DNA of 64,000 nt. Source: Petroclostridium xylanilyticum (GTDB lineage Bacteria > Bacillota > Clostridia > SK-Y3). Under the pieces are notes generated by a model. The model did not search any database and was not told the DNA's origin. It saw only the letters and a program-made list of their open reading frames with translations. This document shows, piece after piece, positions 17,451 through 26,723 of this stretch. The stretch spans positions 124,001 through 188,000 of the forward strand of contig NZ_NPML01000007.1 of the NCBI RefSeq assembly GCF_002252565.1. Direction: 5' to 3'. Position 1 is the first letter of the stretch; each line of letters opens with the position of its first letter. The translations under genes were made by a program, and so were the position numbers.

Positions 17451-19178
17451 TTATGTGGGAAGTTTTTGGGCACTCTTAATTTGTCTGGCAATATTTATCA
17501 TTTCTTCAGCATGCTTTAACGTTAAATCAGTAATTACCGCCCCTCCTATAATTCTAGCCAATTCCTTTCTCCGGTTTTGCAAAGTCAGCTTTTGAACAGT
17601 AGTAGCAGATTTATCACCGGATACGCTTTTTTCAATAAGATAATGATGGTCAGCCATACTTGCTATTTGCGGAAGGTGAGTTATACATAATATCTGTTTT
17701 TTTTTCGCAACTAAAGAAAGTTTTTCAGCAATCTTTTGTGCTGCACGTCCACTTACGCCTATATCAATTTCATCAAAAACCAAAGTATTTACTTCATCAG
17801 TATCAGCAAGTATAGTTTTTATTGCAAGCATGATTCTTGACATTTCTCCACCGGAGGCAATTTTAACCAGTGGTTTTAACGGCTCTCCGGGATTTGTTGA
17901 TATTAAAAATTCAACCCTGTCATATCCTTGTTGTGAAAATTCATAATTTCCGGATCTATCATACAGTTTTTCTACCTTTACCTTAAATTGGGTCTTATTC
18001 ATGTCTAGATCATGAAGCTCTTTCATTATTTTCTGTTCTAAGCTTCTTGCAACATTAACCCTATGGTAGGATAATTCATCTGCGAGGCGTTCCAACTTTT
18101 TAACACTCTCCGATAATCTGGAATTAAGCCGGACAAGTCTTTCTTCACTACTAAAAATCTCTTCAAGCTCCCGTCGTATTCTACATTGATAGTCTAAAAT
18201 CTCTTCTACCGATGAACCATATTTTCGCTTAAGCTTAAAAATCAAATCCAACCTCTGTTCTATCGTCTCAAGCATTGCGGGGTCAAATTCTAAATTATCC
18301 CGGTAATCCCGGATATCATGTACCAATTCATCTAATTGATAACTGATTTCTTCAAGATTTTTATAATATTGGCTGAGCTTCGAATCAAATCTTTCTACTT
18401 CTCCAAGATTTTTTAATGCTTCCGCTATACTATCATGTACAGAATTGCCTTTCGAATTTCCTGTATATAAAATAGTATATACATTGGATACAGAGTTCAT
18501 AAGCTTTTCAGCATTACTTAAAAGAAGCTTTTGACTTGTAAGTTCCTCCTCTTCCCCTCTTTTAAGTTTTGCTTTCTCAATTTCCTCCAACTGGAATTGA
18601 AGCAAGTCAATTTTTCTTTCCCTCTCTCTTTCGTCACCACTGATTCTCCGAATTTCAGATTTTATATTACTAACTTCTTCATATACTTGCTGGTAGTCAG
18701 CTTTTACTTTTAGTAATTCGCTTCCACCATATCTATCTAAAAAATCAATATGCTTGTCCCATTGAAGGAGAGCCTGATTATCATGCTGTCCATGGATATT
18801 AACGATATATTTTCCGATATCTTTGAGCATAGAGGAAGTAACAATACGTCCATTTATTCTGCAAACATTTTTTCCACCTGACGTTATTTCCCTTGATATC
18901 AATAAAGCGTTATCTTCTTCCAGCTCTATTCCCAGTTGTCCTAACATATCGCTAATCGTTTCCGAGTGAATATAAAATAACGCTTCAACAACAGCTTTTT
19001 CCTCTCCAGAACGGATTAAATCCCGGGAGGTCCTTTCACCTAAAACCATATTGATGGAATCGATAATAATGGATTTTCCCGCTCCGGTTTCCCCGGTCAG
19101 AACATTTAAACCTTCTTCAAAGCTGACATTCATCTTATCTATAATTGCAACGTTTTCAATATATAGTTGGGAAAGCAT
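17451..19178 (-). CDS. recN: DNA repair protein RecN
   Basis: SMC-like ATPase predicted to tether broken DNA ends in recombinational repair, 575 residues. Walker A is GETGAGKS near the N-terminus, a long coiled coil fills about 160-370, and the C-terminal half has the ABC signature ASGGEMSRIMLA and Walker B LVFDEIDIGVSG. The ATG at 19178 follows GAGGGAGG. In Firmicutes it normally follows argR, as it does here, although a repeat-containing 92-base gap separates them. Confidence 0.95.
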   Translation of the reverse strand: MLSQLYIENVAIIDKMNVSFEEGLNVLTGETGAGKSIIIDSINMVLGERTSRDLIRSGEEKAVVEALFYIHSETISDMLGQLGIELEEDNALLISREITSGGKNVCRINGRIVTSSMLKDIGKYIVNIHGQHDNQALLQWDKHIDFLDRYGGSELLKVKADYQQVYEEVSNIKSEIRRISGDERERERKIDLLQFQLEEIEKAKLKRGEEEELTSQKLLLSNAEKLMNSVSNVYTILYTGNSKGNSVHDSIAEALKNLGEVERFDSKLSQYYKNLEEISYQLDELVHDIRDYRDNLEFDPAMLETIEQRLDLIFKLKRKYGSSVEEILDYQCRIRRELEEIFSSEERLVRLNSRLSESVKKLERLADELSYHRVNVARSLEQKIMKELHDLDMNKTQFKVKVEKLYDRSGNYEFSQQGYDRVEFLISTNPGEPLKPLVKIASGGEMSRIMLAIKTILADTDEVNTLVFDEIDIGVSGRAAQKIAEKLSLVAKKKQILCITHLPQIASMADHHYLIEKSVSGDKSATTVQKLTLQNRRKELARIIGGAVITDLTLKHAEEMINIARQIKSAQKLPT

Positions 19179-19224
19179 GGTCAATTCCCTCCCTCACAAT
19201 TTGGTTATTTTGACTCGTCGCACA

Positions 19225-19266
19225 AGCTTAAATATGATTCCAAAAACGAAGCTACAAGGCTTAGAG
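19225..19266. repeat. 42-bp interspersed repeat, copy 1
   Basis: Matches 35644-35685 at 39 of 42 positions in the same orientation. It contains the small hairpin AAGCT-ACAAG-GCTT and lies between argR and recN. Confidence 0.8.
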
Positions 19267-19270
19267 TATG

Positions 19271-19720
19271 TTATTTGATCATTTTCCTAAACTTCTCCGC
19301 CAATTCTCGGGAATTTTTTTCACTCCTGGTAATTACCATGATTGTATCGTCACCGGCAATTGAGCCTACTATCTCCGGCCAATTCATTGCATCAATTGCT
19401 GCAGCTGCCGCCTGGGCCATACCGGACAACGTTTTGATTACAATAATATTCATAGCAAAATCAATATTTGTAACCGATTCAGCAAAAATAGTTCTTAACC
19501 TTCCTGTAATATTGGCATCGGGAGTATTAATCGCAGCATATTTATATTTACCGTTTTCCGCTAACACCTTAATAAGACGAAGTTCCTTAATATCCCTCGA
19601 AACAGTAGCTTGGGTAACATCGAACCCGCTGCTCTTAAGTTTTTCTGCCAGTTCTTCCTGTGTTTCAATAACATTGCTTTCAATAAGCTCAAGAATTTTT
19701 GAATGCCTGTCATACTTCAT
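19271..19720 (-). CDS. argR: arginine repressor ArgR
   Basis: A 149-residue ArgR/AhrC-family regulator. The N-terminal winged helix has the family's [19 protein letters not shown] segment (about 31-49). The C-terminal oligomerisation and arginine-binding domain carries [11 protein letters not shown] (about 126-136). It lies one base after nadK. The nadK-argR-recN order is conserved in sporulating Firmicutes. Confidence 0.95.
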   Translation of the reverse strand: MKYDRHSKILELIESNVIETQEELAEKLKSSGFDVTQATVSRDIKELRLIKVLAENGKYKYAAINTPDANITGRLRTIFAESVTNIDFAMNIIVIKTLSGMAQAAAAAIDAMNWPEIVGSIAGDDTIMVITRSEKNSRELAEKFRKMIK

Positions 19721-19721
19721 G

Positions 19722-20591
19722 CTATAGGTTTTTAATTCCCCTTTCTGTCAATTTTCTCCTTAGTACATCATAAAAGCTTCTATTGCTAATCCTGACCAGC
19801 CGTGTAACATAAGTAGATTTTTTAATAGTAATTATATCCTTCGGCTGCAATTTATAACCCTGCTGGCCATCTACAGTAATCATAGCATCATGATGGTAAG
19901 CGTCTTCTACATGCACATTGATGATCTTATCATCAGGAACAATAATGGAACGGGAATGCAAGGTATGGGGACAGATAGGAGTTACCATAATCATATTCAT
20001 ATTCGGATCTACTATAGGTCCTCCCGCTGAAAGAGAGTATGCAGTTGAACCGGTCGGAGTAGATACTACAATGCCGTCGGCGGGAAAGAAGTCAACAAAC
20101 TGCTCATTAACAAATATTTTTAAATTGATAATTCTTGAAAAAGACCCCCTTGTAATCCCTATATCATTTAGGGCAATGAAAGTATCTAAGGCCATTCCAC
20201 CTCTAAATAAAGTTCCCTCGATCATCATTCTATGATCTATTGTATATTCACCGGCAAATAATTTCTTAAAAAATTGTTCCAGATTGTTTTTTTCCAATTC
20301 TACCAGAAAACCTAAATGGCCAAGATTAATGCCTAATATCGGAATTCCAAAGGGTGCTGTATGACGTGCCCCATTTAAAAGAGTCCCGTCACCTCCCAAT
20401 ACAATAACCAAATCTGTATTAGAATACAACTCGGTTTGTTTACACCCTATTTTATCCAGCTTGAGAGCTTTTGCAATTTGTTCACTAACCAATACTTCTT
20501 TATTAAATTTTTCTATCAGTTCAATTACTTTTTTTGTATTTTGCAGTTCCTTATCTTTATCTATATTAGGAATTACCGAAATTCTTTTCAT
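19722..20591 (-). CDS. nadK: NAD kinase
   Basis: Predicted to phosphorylate NAD to NADP. It has 289 residues with the diagnostic GGDGT (66-70), NLGHLGFL nearby, and the second signature [16 protein letters not shown] in the C-terminal domain. It lies 71 bases after tlyA and immediately before argR. Confidence 0.96.
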   Translation of the reverse strand: MKRISVIPNIDKDKELQNTKKVIELIEKFNKEVLVSEQIAKALKLDKIGCKQTELYSNTDLVIVLGGDGTLLNGARHTAPFGIPILGINLGHLGFLVELEKNNLEQFFKKLFAGEYTIDHRMMIEGTLFRGGMALDTFIALNDIGITRGSFSRIINLKIFVNEQFVDFFPADGIVVSTPTGSTAYSLSAGGPIVDPNMNMIMVTPICPHTLHSRSIIVPDDKIINVHVEDAYHHDAMITVDGQQGYKLQPKDIITIKKSTYVTRLVRISNRSFYDVLRRKLTERGIKNL

Positions 20592-20662
20592 TCGTCCACA
20601 TCCAATTTGGGTTTTTTATTCAATATCATTATATATAAGAAAAACTTATAAAACAATAGAAG

Positions 20663-21475
20663 TTATTCTAAAATTTCATGGGATTGCTTAACGATTTCAT
20701 ATATTGTTTTATCATGAAACTCGTCTTGTTGAGGATATTGTAATTTTTTTACATACAAGAGATATTCTATATTCCCTTCAGGACCTCTGATGGGAGAAAA
20801 GTTCAATCCAAATACCGACAATTCTATTGACCGGGCAAAGGATATTATATTTTTAATAACTTCAAAATGGACTTCCTGGTCCCGTACCACGCCCTTTTTT
20901 CCTACTTTATCTCTTCCAGCCTCGAACTGCGGTTTAATTAGACAGACAATTTCTCCTCCATATTTTAATAAGTTTTTTGCAACCGGAAGTACAAGTTTTA
21001 ATGAAATAAACGAAACATCAATCGATGCAAAATCAATCTCATCTTCTATTTGAGAAGACTCCACATACCTTATATTCGTCCTTTCCATATTAACAACACG
21101 ATTATCTTGCCTAAGCTGCCAAGCTAGCTGGCCATATCCTACATCCACTGCATATACTTTTTTGGCACCATTTTGCAACATGCAATCAGTAAATCCCCCT
21201 GTAGAGGCTCCAATATCCATAGCAATTTTACCATTCAAATCGATATCAAACTGCTGCAGTGCCTTTTCAAGTTTTAATCCCCCACGGCTCACATAGCGAA
21301 GAACAGCCCCCCGTGCTTCTATCGTCGAACCGGTGTCTACTTTTGTCCCGGGCTTGTCCACTTTTTGGTTATCCACATATACCTGCCCCGACATTATAAT
21401 ACTTTTCGCTTTTTCACGGCTTTCCACAAGTCCTTTTTCTACAAGCAAAACATCTATCCGTTGTTTTCCAGCCAA
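20663..21475 (-). CDS. tlyA: TlyA-family rRNA (cytidine-2'-O)-methyltransferase / YqxC
   Basis: A 270-residue protein with an N-terminal S4 RNA-binding domain (about 5-65) and an FtsJ-like SAM-binding domain starting at AMDIGASTGGFTDC. In Firmicutes this gene (yqxC) lies between dxs and argR/nadK exactly as here. The methyltransferase role is inferred from TlyA of mycobacteria. Confidence 0.92.
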   Translation of the reverse strand: MAGKQRIDVLLVEKGLVESREKAKSIIMSGQVYVDNQKVDKPGTKVDTGSTIEARGAVLRYVSRGGLKLEKALQQFDIDLNGKIAMDIGASTGGFTDCMLQNGAKKVYAVDVGYGQLAWQLRQDNRVVNMERTNIRYVESSQIEDEIDFASIDVSFISLKLVLPVAKNLLKYGGEIVCLIKPQFEAGRDKVGKKGVVRDQEVHFEVIKNIISFARSIELSVFGLNFSPIRGPEGNIEYLLYVKKLQYPQQDEFHDKTIYEIVKQSHEILE

Positions 21476-21535
21476 GAGCTACAACTCCCCCATAATAAGT
21501 GATAATTTAAAATAAATTGAGCATATTTTCATCAT

Positions 21536-23407
21536 TTATAGTAGCTTAGTAACCTCGTTAACAATGCTGTCCGAGTCCAATCCATATAATTTAAACAGTT
21601 CCTCTACCGACCCATGAGGTATAAACTGATCGGGAAATCCTTTTATTTTCACTTTGATATTATTATAACCGCTGTCATTTAATAACGCCAGAACAGCACT
21701 TCCCATTCCACCTATCACCGCATTATCCTCTAATGTTATTATTTTTCCGGTTTTGGCTGCAGAATGCAAAATCAGATTACTATCCAGCGGCTTAACACTT
21801 CTGGCATTTACTACTTCCGCATTTATTCCTATTTTTGCCATCTTTTCTGCAGCTTTTAAAGCAACCTCCACCATCTTACCAATGGCAATAATAGAAATAT
21901 CCCTGCCTTCCAGCAAAAGTTCACCTTTTCCAGGAAGTATCTGTTCCTGCTTAAATGGTATCGGATAATCTTCTCTTCCCCTGGGATACCTGATTGCAAT
22001 AGGTCCATGGTGAGAGGATACGGCATAGAGCAACATTTGCTGCAATTCTTTATAACATGAAGGGGCAAGGATTACCAAATTAGGAATATGACTTAAATAG
22101 GACAAATCGTATATACCCTGGTGGGTTTCACCGTCCTGTCCTACAATTCCAGCCCTATCGATTGCAAAGACCACGTGAAGATTTTGCAGTGCAACGTCAT
22201 GAAGTATCTGGTCATAAGCTCTTTGGAGAAAAGATGAATAAATAGCCACAACCGGCTTTAAGCCTGATGCCGCTAGTCCTGCAGCAAAGGTTACAGCATG
22301 CTGCTCCGCTATTCCAACATCAAAGAGCCTGTTTGGAAACTTCTCAGCAAACTTTCCCAAACCCGTCCCGATAGGCATAGCAGCAGTAATGGCAACTACA
22401 CTTTCATCCCGGGCTGCAATATCCGTTATTGTTTCACCAAATACTGCTGAATAATCCGGTTCTGTCTTAGCACTTATCGGTTTTCCGGTTTCTATATTAA
22501 ATGCAGATATTCCATGAAATATGTCCGGTTCTTCTTCAGCGAAAGAATAGCCTTTCCCTTTCGTTGTATAAACATGGATCAGGATGGGCCCCTTCATCTT
22601 TTTTGCTCGGTTAAAAACTCTTACAAGATTAGTAATATTATGCCCATCGATAGGGCCAATATATGTAAACCCTAATTCTTCAAAGAGCATACCAGGCATG
22701 ATCATATACTTTATACTTCCTTTAGCTCTTTGCACCGTCCTCGCCATACTTTTCCCTATGGCAGGTATTTTATTTAATATAAAATCAATATCCTCTTTCA
22801 CTTTAAAATAGACAGGTTCTGTTCTTATTCTGTTAAGATAGGTTGATAAACCTCCTACATTCTTTGTAATAGACATTTCATTATCATTAAGTATAACAAT
22901 TAAATTATTATTACTCCTCCCGGCATCATTTAATGCCTCAAACGCCATCCCTCCTGTAAGTGCTCCATCACCGATAACTGCTACTACAGAATATTTTTCA
23001 TTTTTTAAGTCCCTTGCCTTAGCCATGCCTAAAGCAGCAGAAATAGAAGTGCTGCTATGTCCTGTATTAAATATATCGTGTTCACTTTCATTCACTTTTG
23101 GGAATCCGCTTAAACCACCTAATTTTCTTAATGTCGCAAATTGTTCTTTTCTGCCTGTCAGTATTTTATGAATATACGTTTGATGCCCAACATCCCATAC
23201 GATCTTATCTTCAGGAGTAGAAAACACTTTATGAAGTGCAATGGTCAATTCAATAACCCCTAAGTTAGAAGCAAGGTGACCACCCGTTTTAGAAACAGTA
23301 TCAATTAAAAATTTTCTTATTTCATCCGTTAACAAGTTCAACTGTTCATAGTTAAGTTTTTTTAAATCTTTTGGTTGATTTATCGTATCTAGAATTTTCC
23401 CCATCAT
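21536..23407 (-). CDS. dxs: 1-deoxy-D-xylulose-5-phosphate synthase
   Basis: First enzyme of the MEP isoprenoid pathway, joining pyruvate and glyceraldehyde 3-phosphate. It has 623 residues with the transketolase-type TPP motif VIGDGALTGGMAFEALNDAG, the N-terminal GHQTYIHKILTGR, and a pyrimidine domain with GIAEQHAVTFAAG. The isoprenoid gene ispA lies in the same cluster. The product supplies isoprenoid precursors for quinone, undecaprenyl phosphate and tRNA modification. Confidence 0.97.
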   Translation of the reverse strand: MMGKILDTINQPKDLKKLNYEQLNLLTDEIRKFLIDTVSKTGGHLASNLGVIELTIALHKVFSTPEDKIVWDVGHQTYIHKILTGRKEQFATLRKLGGLSGFPKVNESEHDIFNTGHSSTSISAALGMAKARDLKNEKYSVVAVIGDGALTGGMAFEALNDAGRSNNNLIVILNDNEMSITKNVGGLSTYLNRIRTEPVYFKVKEDIDFILNKIPAIGKSMARTVQRAKGSIKYMIMPGMLFEELGFTYIGPIDGHNITNLVRVFNRAKKMKGPILIHVYTTKGKGYSFAEEEPDIFHGISAFNIETGKPISAKTEPDYSAVFGETITDIAARDESVVAITAAMPIGTGLGKFAEKFPNRLFDVGIAEQHAVTFAAGLAASGLKPVVAIYSSFLQRAYDQILHDVALQNLHVVFAIDRAGIVGQDGETHQGIYDLSYLSHIPNLVILAPSCYKELQQMLLYAVSSHHGPIAIRYPRGREDYPIPFKQEQILPGKGELLLEGRDISIIAIGKMVEVALKAAEKMAKIGINAEVVNARSVKPLDSNLILHSAAKTGKIITLEDNAVIGGMGSAVLALLNDSGYNNIKVKIKGFPDQFIPHGSVEELFKLYGLDSDSIVNEVTKLL

Positions 23408-23435
23408 CCCAACTCTTTTCTTGTGTAGAAATAGT

Positions 23436-24053
23436 TCAACGCTTTTTATTGCCTAGTGCCCCGCTCAAATAGTAGATTATAACACCCACTTTATAAACGA
23501 TGTAATTGCTTTTTGAAATGGCAATAGATTTTCCAATTGCCTTTCCTCCGACTGTTAAAGCCGCTACACTCCCCGTTAAAATCAATCCAATAAAAACCGT
23601 ATTTAAAGCACTGTATCGCTCTGTTAACTGGGCAACAATCGTGGCACTCGTTGCACCACTTATAATCCCGGCAATGTCCCCTACAACATCATTGCAAAAA
23701 TTAGATACTTTTTCCGCATTTCTGATAAGCTTTACAGCCTGCTTTGCACCCCCTATCCTTCTTGAAGCCATAGAATGAAAGGGAGTTTCACTTGCAGCAG
23801 TAACAGCAATGCCTATAATATCAAATAAAATTCCTAAAAATATTATTATTATCAATATTATAAATGCTATCCCTATACTGACGTTATTCATCAGACTGGA
23901 TGAAATAAAACTTAGTGTGATTGAAAAAATAAACGTCCATATTACAATAATAGCAGCCCATCTATAGTTAACTTTTTTATTCCCTGCATTTGTATTTCTG
24001 ATTTTTATTTTATTTGGCTTGTTGATTTTTTTTTCTGTATGCTGTTGATGCAA
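23436..24053 (-). CDS. oapA: OLE-associated membrane protein OapA
   Basis: A 205-residue membrane protein with a basic N-terminal tail (about 1-30), hydrophobic segments near 32-52 and 60-85, and further helices toward the C-terminus. Polar conserved-type stretches TPFHSMASRRIGGAKQAVK and NFCNDVVGDIAGIISGA lie between helices. Its place between OLE RNA and dxs is the published location of OapA, which binds OLE RNA at the membrane and has DUF21/CNNM-like character; OLE complexes have been linked to Mg2+ homeostasis and to cold and alcohol stress. Translation begins at TTG (24053), eight bases after GGGAGG. Confidence 0.88.
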   Translation of the reverse strand: MHQQHTEKKINKPNKIKIRNTNAGNKKVNYRWAAIIVIWTFIFSITLSFISSSLMNNVSIGIAFIILIIIIFLGILFDIIGIAVTAASETPFHSMASRRIGGAKQAVKLIRNAEKVSNFCNDVVGDIAGIISGATSATIVAQLTERYSALNTVFIGLILTGSVAALTVGGKAIGKSIAISKSNYIVYKVGVIIYYLSGALGNKKR

Positions 24054-24105
24054 AAGATTATCCTCCCGGTATTAGATGAAAACAGCTGTTAATGTCATTA
24101 TTATC

Positions 24106-24709
24106 CGGTGGTAATGCATAGAGTAAATTTTGCGGCTTAGGTCTAGTAGGCTTTCCCAGAAGGATACTGAAATGTCGCCAAATCAGTGGTTTCCCTTTAA
24201 ATCCTTCTCTACCCTGTTACCATGGGTAGGACTAGATTACCACTCAGTCCACACTGCAATCCCCTATGCACCTCTATCCGAACAGTCTAGGAGTTTTCCT
24301 CAACAGTCACACTGGTTCTTAGCCTCTTTTGCAAATATGGTTTCAAACAGCAATAACATATCTGTATTGGCCAATACAGGCATGTGTGATCCATTATCCA
24401 CCATATTCACTCAAGGCAGGCTACTCTGTTCACAGCACGCAAAAAGTACCGCATAACAGGTTTAATCCTAAGTCGTACTTTCTCCGGTATGTTAAGCAAT
24501 ACTCTGAAGCAAACCACGATCATAGGTCTCCACGGAAGAGGGGTCAACGCCCGCATGCCATTGCAGATCGCCCCTCAACCTTAACTCCCAGCACTAACCC
24601 CCGACTGGGCGTCGAAAGCTAACACAAGGAACTTCATCGATGTGCCCTTTAACGGATTTTTAGGCCCGTCTTAGGAACCAGTAGATCTGACTAGAATACT
24701 GCACCACCG
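24106..24709 (-). ncRNA. ole: OLE RNA (ornate, large, extremophilic RNA)
   Basis: A 604-nt gene-free region, visibly richer in G+C than its flanks, with many local inverted repeats such as TGTATTGGCCAATACA. Its 5' end CGGTGGT (24703-24709 on the minus strand) is complementary to its 3' end ACCACCG (24106-24112), closing the whole domain. Size agrees with the ~610-nt OLE class, and the gene order xseA, xseB, ispA, DUF212, RNA, oapA, dxs is the known OLE neighbourhood. Open frames on the opposite strand are not credible genes. I recognised the class by context and architecture, not by a covariance search. Confidence 0.9.
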
Positions 24710-24728
24710 TATTTCTTTCAAGACACAT

Positions 24729-24757
24729 ATCATAACATAAATATAAAATATTGTAAA
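24729..24757 (-). promoter_or_regulatory. sigma-A promoter directly upstream of OLE RNA
   Basis: TTTACA (24752-24757), 17 bases, TATGAT (24729-24734) on the minus strand. A start about 7 bases beyond the -10 (near 24722) lies just before the 5' terminal stem, so the RNA can be made independently of the long upstream operon. Confidence 0.65.
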
Positions 24758-24782
24758 GCAAAACGGTATAAATTAAGAAATG

Positions 24783-24930
24783 AGAATTGAGAATTGAAAA
24801 TAAATATTACATTATAAATGCTTTATTCTCTGTTATATAAATTAATACTTTAATTCTCTTTATTTTTTATCTTTGCCTTTGTCTTTATCTGTATTTTTAA
24901 TTGCCAATTTTCAATTCTCAATTTTCAATT
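24783..24930. repeat. GAATTGA heptamer-repeat pair
   Basis: GAATTGA units at 24783-24796, with the complementary arm TCAATTCTCAATTTTCAATTC at about 24910-24930, bracket roughly 100 AT-rich bases between the DUF212 gene and the OLE promoter. Confidence 0.75.
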
Positions 24931-24935
24931 CATAT

Positions 24936-25385
24936 TTATCTCGCTAATGCTATCGCCATTCCTAACAAAGCACCAACCAATACTTCAAAGGGTGTATGTC
25001 CAAGTAATTCCTTTAATTTATCTTCAACAAAATGAGGGTCATGTTTTCCCCATTGTTGGACAAGCTTATTTAAAATACGTGCCTGCTGGCCTGCTGCTCT
25101 ACGTACTCCGGAAGCATCATACATCACTACCATTGCCATAGCAAAAGTAATTGCAAATTCTACCGAATCCAGCCCGACTTTTTTCCCCACAGATGTTGCA
25201 AGGGAGACTACAAAGGCTGAATGGGAACTGGGCATCCCACCTGCACCTATAAATCTTGAAAAATCAATTTTCTTTTGTCCAATCAATACAAAAACAACTT
25301 TTAGAAATTGAGCGATAAACCATGCTATTACCGATGTCGTAATAATATCATTATTAAAAAACAAGAACTTGATGTTGTCCACCAT
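24936..25385 (-). CDS. divergent PAP2-family (DUF212) membrane protein
   Basis: A 149-residue protein of the DUF212/divergent PAP2 (vanadium-haloperoxidase-related) family. It has hydrophobic segments with the family's GGMPSSHSAFVVSLATSVG phosphatase-like signature and VMYDASGVRRAAGQQA. Members are predicted integral-membrane phosphatases or relatives. The ATG at 25385 follows GAGGGGGG. A longer in-frame start at 25433 would be encoded inside an inserted REP-like repeat and is rejected. The gene is a regular member of the ispA-OLE neighbourhood. Confidence 0.88.
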   Translation of the reverse strand: MVDNIKFLFFNNDIITTSVIAWFIAQFLKVVFVLIGQKKIDFSRFIGAGGMPSSHSAFVVSLATSVGKKVGLDSVEFAITFAMAMVVMYDASGVRRAAGQQARILNKLVQQWGKHDPHFVEDKLKELLGHTPFEVLVGALLGMAIALAR

Positions 25386-25397
25386 TATCCCCCCTCG

Positions 25398-25593
25398 TTT
25401 CATATTAACGCCCACGCCGGGCAAGCTCGGCACAAATAATGCTCAGGGCTTTGACATGGGGACGGTTCCTCAGTCGTATGAAAAGCGCATTCGACAGACG
25501 AACCGTCCCCAAGTCGCATCCCTTCTTCCTGCTAAACCGGACTTTTTCTGTGGTTTCGATTTTACTCCCCACTCCCCACTATTTTCATACTAT
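25398..25593 (-). repeat. REP-like element, copy 1 (between ispA and the DUF212 gene)
   Basis: About 195 bp, nearly identical to 33788-33986. On the minus strand it begins TATGAAAATAGTGGGGAG at the ispA stop codon. It has two GTGGGGA heptamers, a long hairpin closed by GGGGACGGTT / AACCGTCCCC (25501-25510 with 25458-25467) and a GCCGAGCTTGCCCGGC end. The closing stem resembles REP sequences mobilised by Y1 transposases. It fills almost the whole gap between the two genes. Confidence 0.85.
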
Positions 25594-26480
25594 GTTTCTC
25601 TATTTACCAGGTACTGAGCAAGTTGTGTTAAAAAACATGCTCGATCATCAAATATCTTTAACTGTTCAATCGCCTCTTGAGTCAGGCTCTCTACCAAAGT
25701 TTTAGACTTGTCCATTCCCATTAACGTTATAAACGTTGACTTGTTATTATTTATATCACTACCTGTGGGCTTTCCTAATTTTTCCTGCACCCCTTCTATA
25801 TCCAATATGTCATCTTTAATCTGAAAAGCTAATCCAATATTCTTGCTATATGTTTTCAATGCCTGTAATTCATCTTCCGCCGCACCACCGATAATAGCAC
25901 CTGCTTCTGCTGCTGCCATAATTAATGCTCCGGTTTTGTGCAGATGCATATATTCCAGATGCTGCCGGTCAATTGTTTTATTCTCCGCTTCCAAGTCAAC
26001 CACTTGCCCACCAATCATTCCTTCACTGCCACTTGCCTTTGCTATAACAGACATTGCATGCATTGCTCTTCTTAAATCAATATTGTTTTTCAATGATTCC
26101 TCAGTCATTATTTCAAAAGCTTTATTCAAAAGGGCATCTCCAGCCAATATAGCAATTGCCTCACCAAATACTTTATGATTTGTCAACTTACCCCTTCTGT
26201 AATCATCATTATCCATCGCCGGTAAATCGTCGTGTATAAGTGAATAGGTATGAATCATTTCTATTGCACATCCAAAAGGAATAGCCAGTATCTCGTTTCC
26301 TCCAACAATTTCACAGCAAGCAAGGGTGATCACCGGACGCAATCTTTTTCCCCCGGCAAATATACTGTATTTCATAGCATGGTAAATATTTTTTTGATAA
26401 TTTTCTCTTTCCGGTAAATATATTTCCAGATATTTATCCACCAAATTTATTTTATCCATCAACTTTTGTTTAAAATCCAT
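25590..26480 (-). CDS. ispA: farnesyl/geranyl diphosphate synthase
   Basis: Trans-isoprenyl diphosphate synthase of 296 residues. The first aspartate-rich motif is in LIHDDLPAMDNDD, the second in QIKDDILDIEG. It elongates DMAPP with IPP to geranyl and farnesyl diphosphate. It overlaps xseB by 11 bases, the standard xseA-xseB-ispA arrangement. Its stop codon coincides with the end of a REP-like element. Confidence 0.95.
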   Translation of the reverse strand: MDFKQKLMDKINLVDKYLEIYLPERENYQKNIYHAMKYSIFAGGKRLRPVITLACCEIVGGNEILAIPFGCAIEMIHTYSLIHDDLPAMDNDDYRRGKLTNHKVFGEAIAILAGDALLNKAFEIMTEESLKNNIDLRRAMHAMSVIAKASGSEGMIGGQVVDLEAENKTIDRQHLEYMHLHKTGALIMAAAEAGAIIGGAAEDELQALKTYSKNIGLAFQIKDDILDIEGVQEKLGKPTGSDINNNKSTFITLMGMDKSKTLVESLTQEAIEQLKIFDDRACFLTQLAQYLVNRET

Positions 26481-26721
26481 CTGCTGCTTCCTCCTGGTTA
26501 CTTTGAAAAGGCTGCTCCGATATTCCCCCGTTTTTATCCCTTATCAAGATATTAACCTTTTGTTCTGCTTCATCTAACATCTTTGAACAAATTTTAGATA
26601 ACATTATTCCTTGCTGAAAAAAATCTAATGACTGTTCAAGTGTCAATTCGCCTTCTTCCAGTTGCCGTACAATATCCTCCAATTTTTTTAATGACTCTTC
26701 AAAATTCATTGAGAATTCCAC
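26470..26721 (-). CDS. xseB: exodeoxyribonuclease VII small subunit
   Basis: An 83-residue XseB with the family core FEESLKKLEDIVRQLEEGEL followed by a helical SLDFFQQGI segment. The chosen GTG start at 26721 stands seven bases behind GGAGG; the ATG four codons later has GGTGGA upstream and is nearly as likely. It partners XseA for degradation of single-stranded DNA. Confidence 0.95.
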   Translation of the reverse strand: MEFSMNFEESLKKLEDIVRQLEEGELTLEQSLDFFQQGIMLSKICSKMLDEAEQKVNILIRDKNGGISEQPFQSNQEEAADGF

Positions 26722-26723
26722 CT

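Noticed and set aside
24130-24622. Plus-strand open frames of 97-108 codons across the gap upstream of oapA
   Set aside because: They lack ribosome binding sites, have no recognisable product and are antisense to the OLE RNA, whose structure and context explain the sequence.
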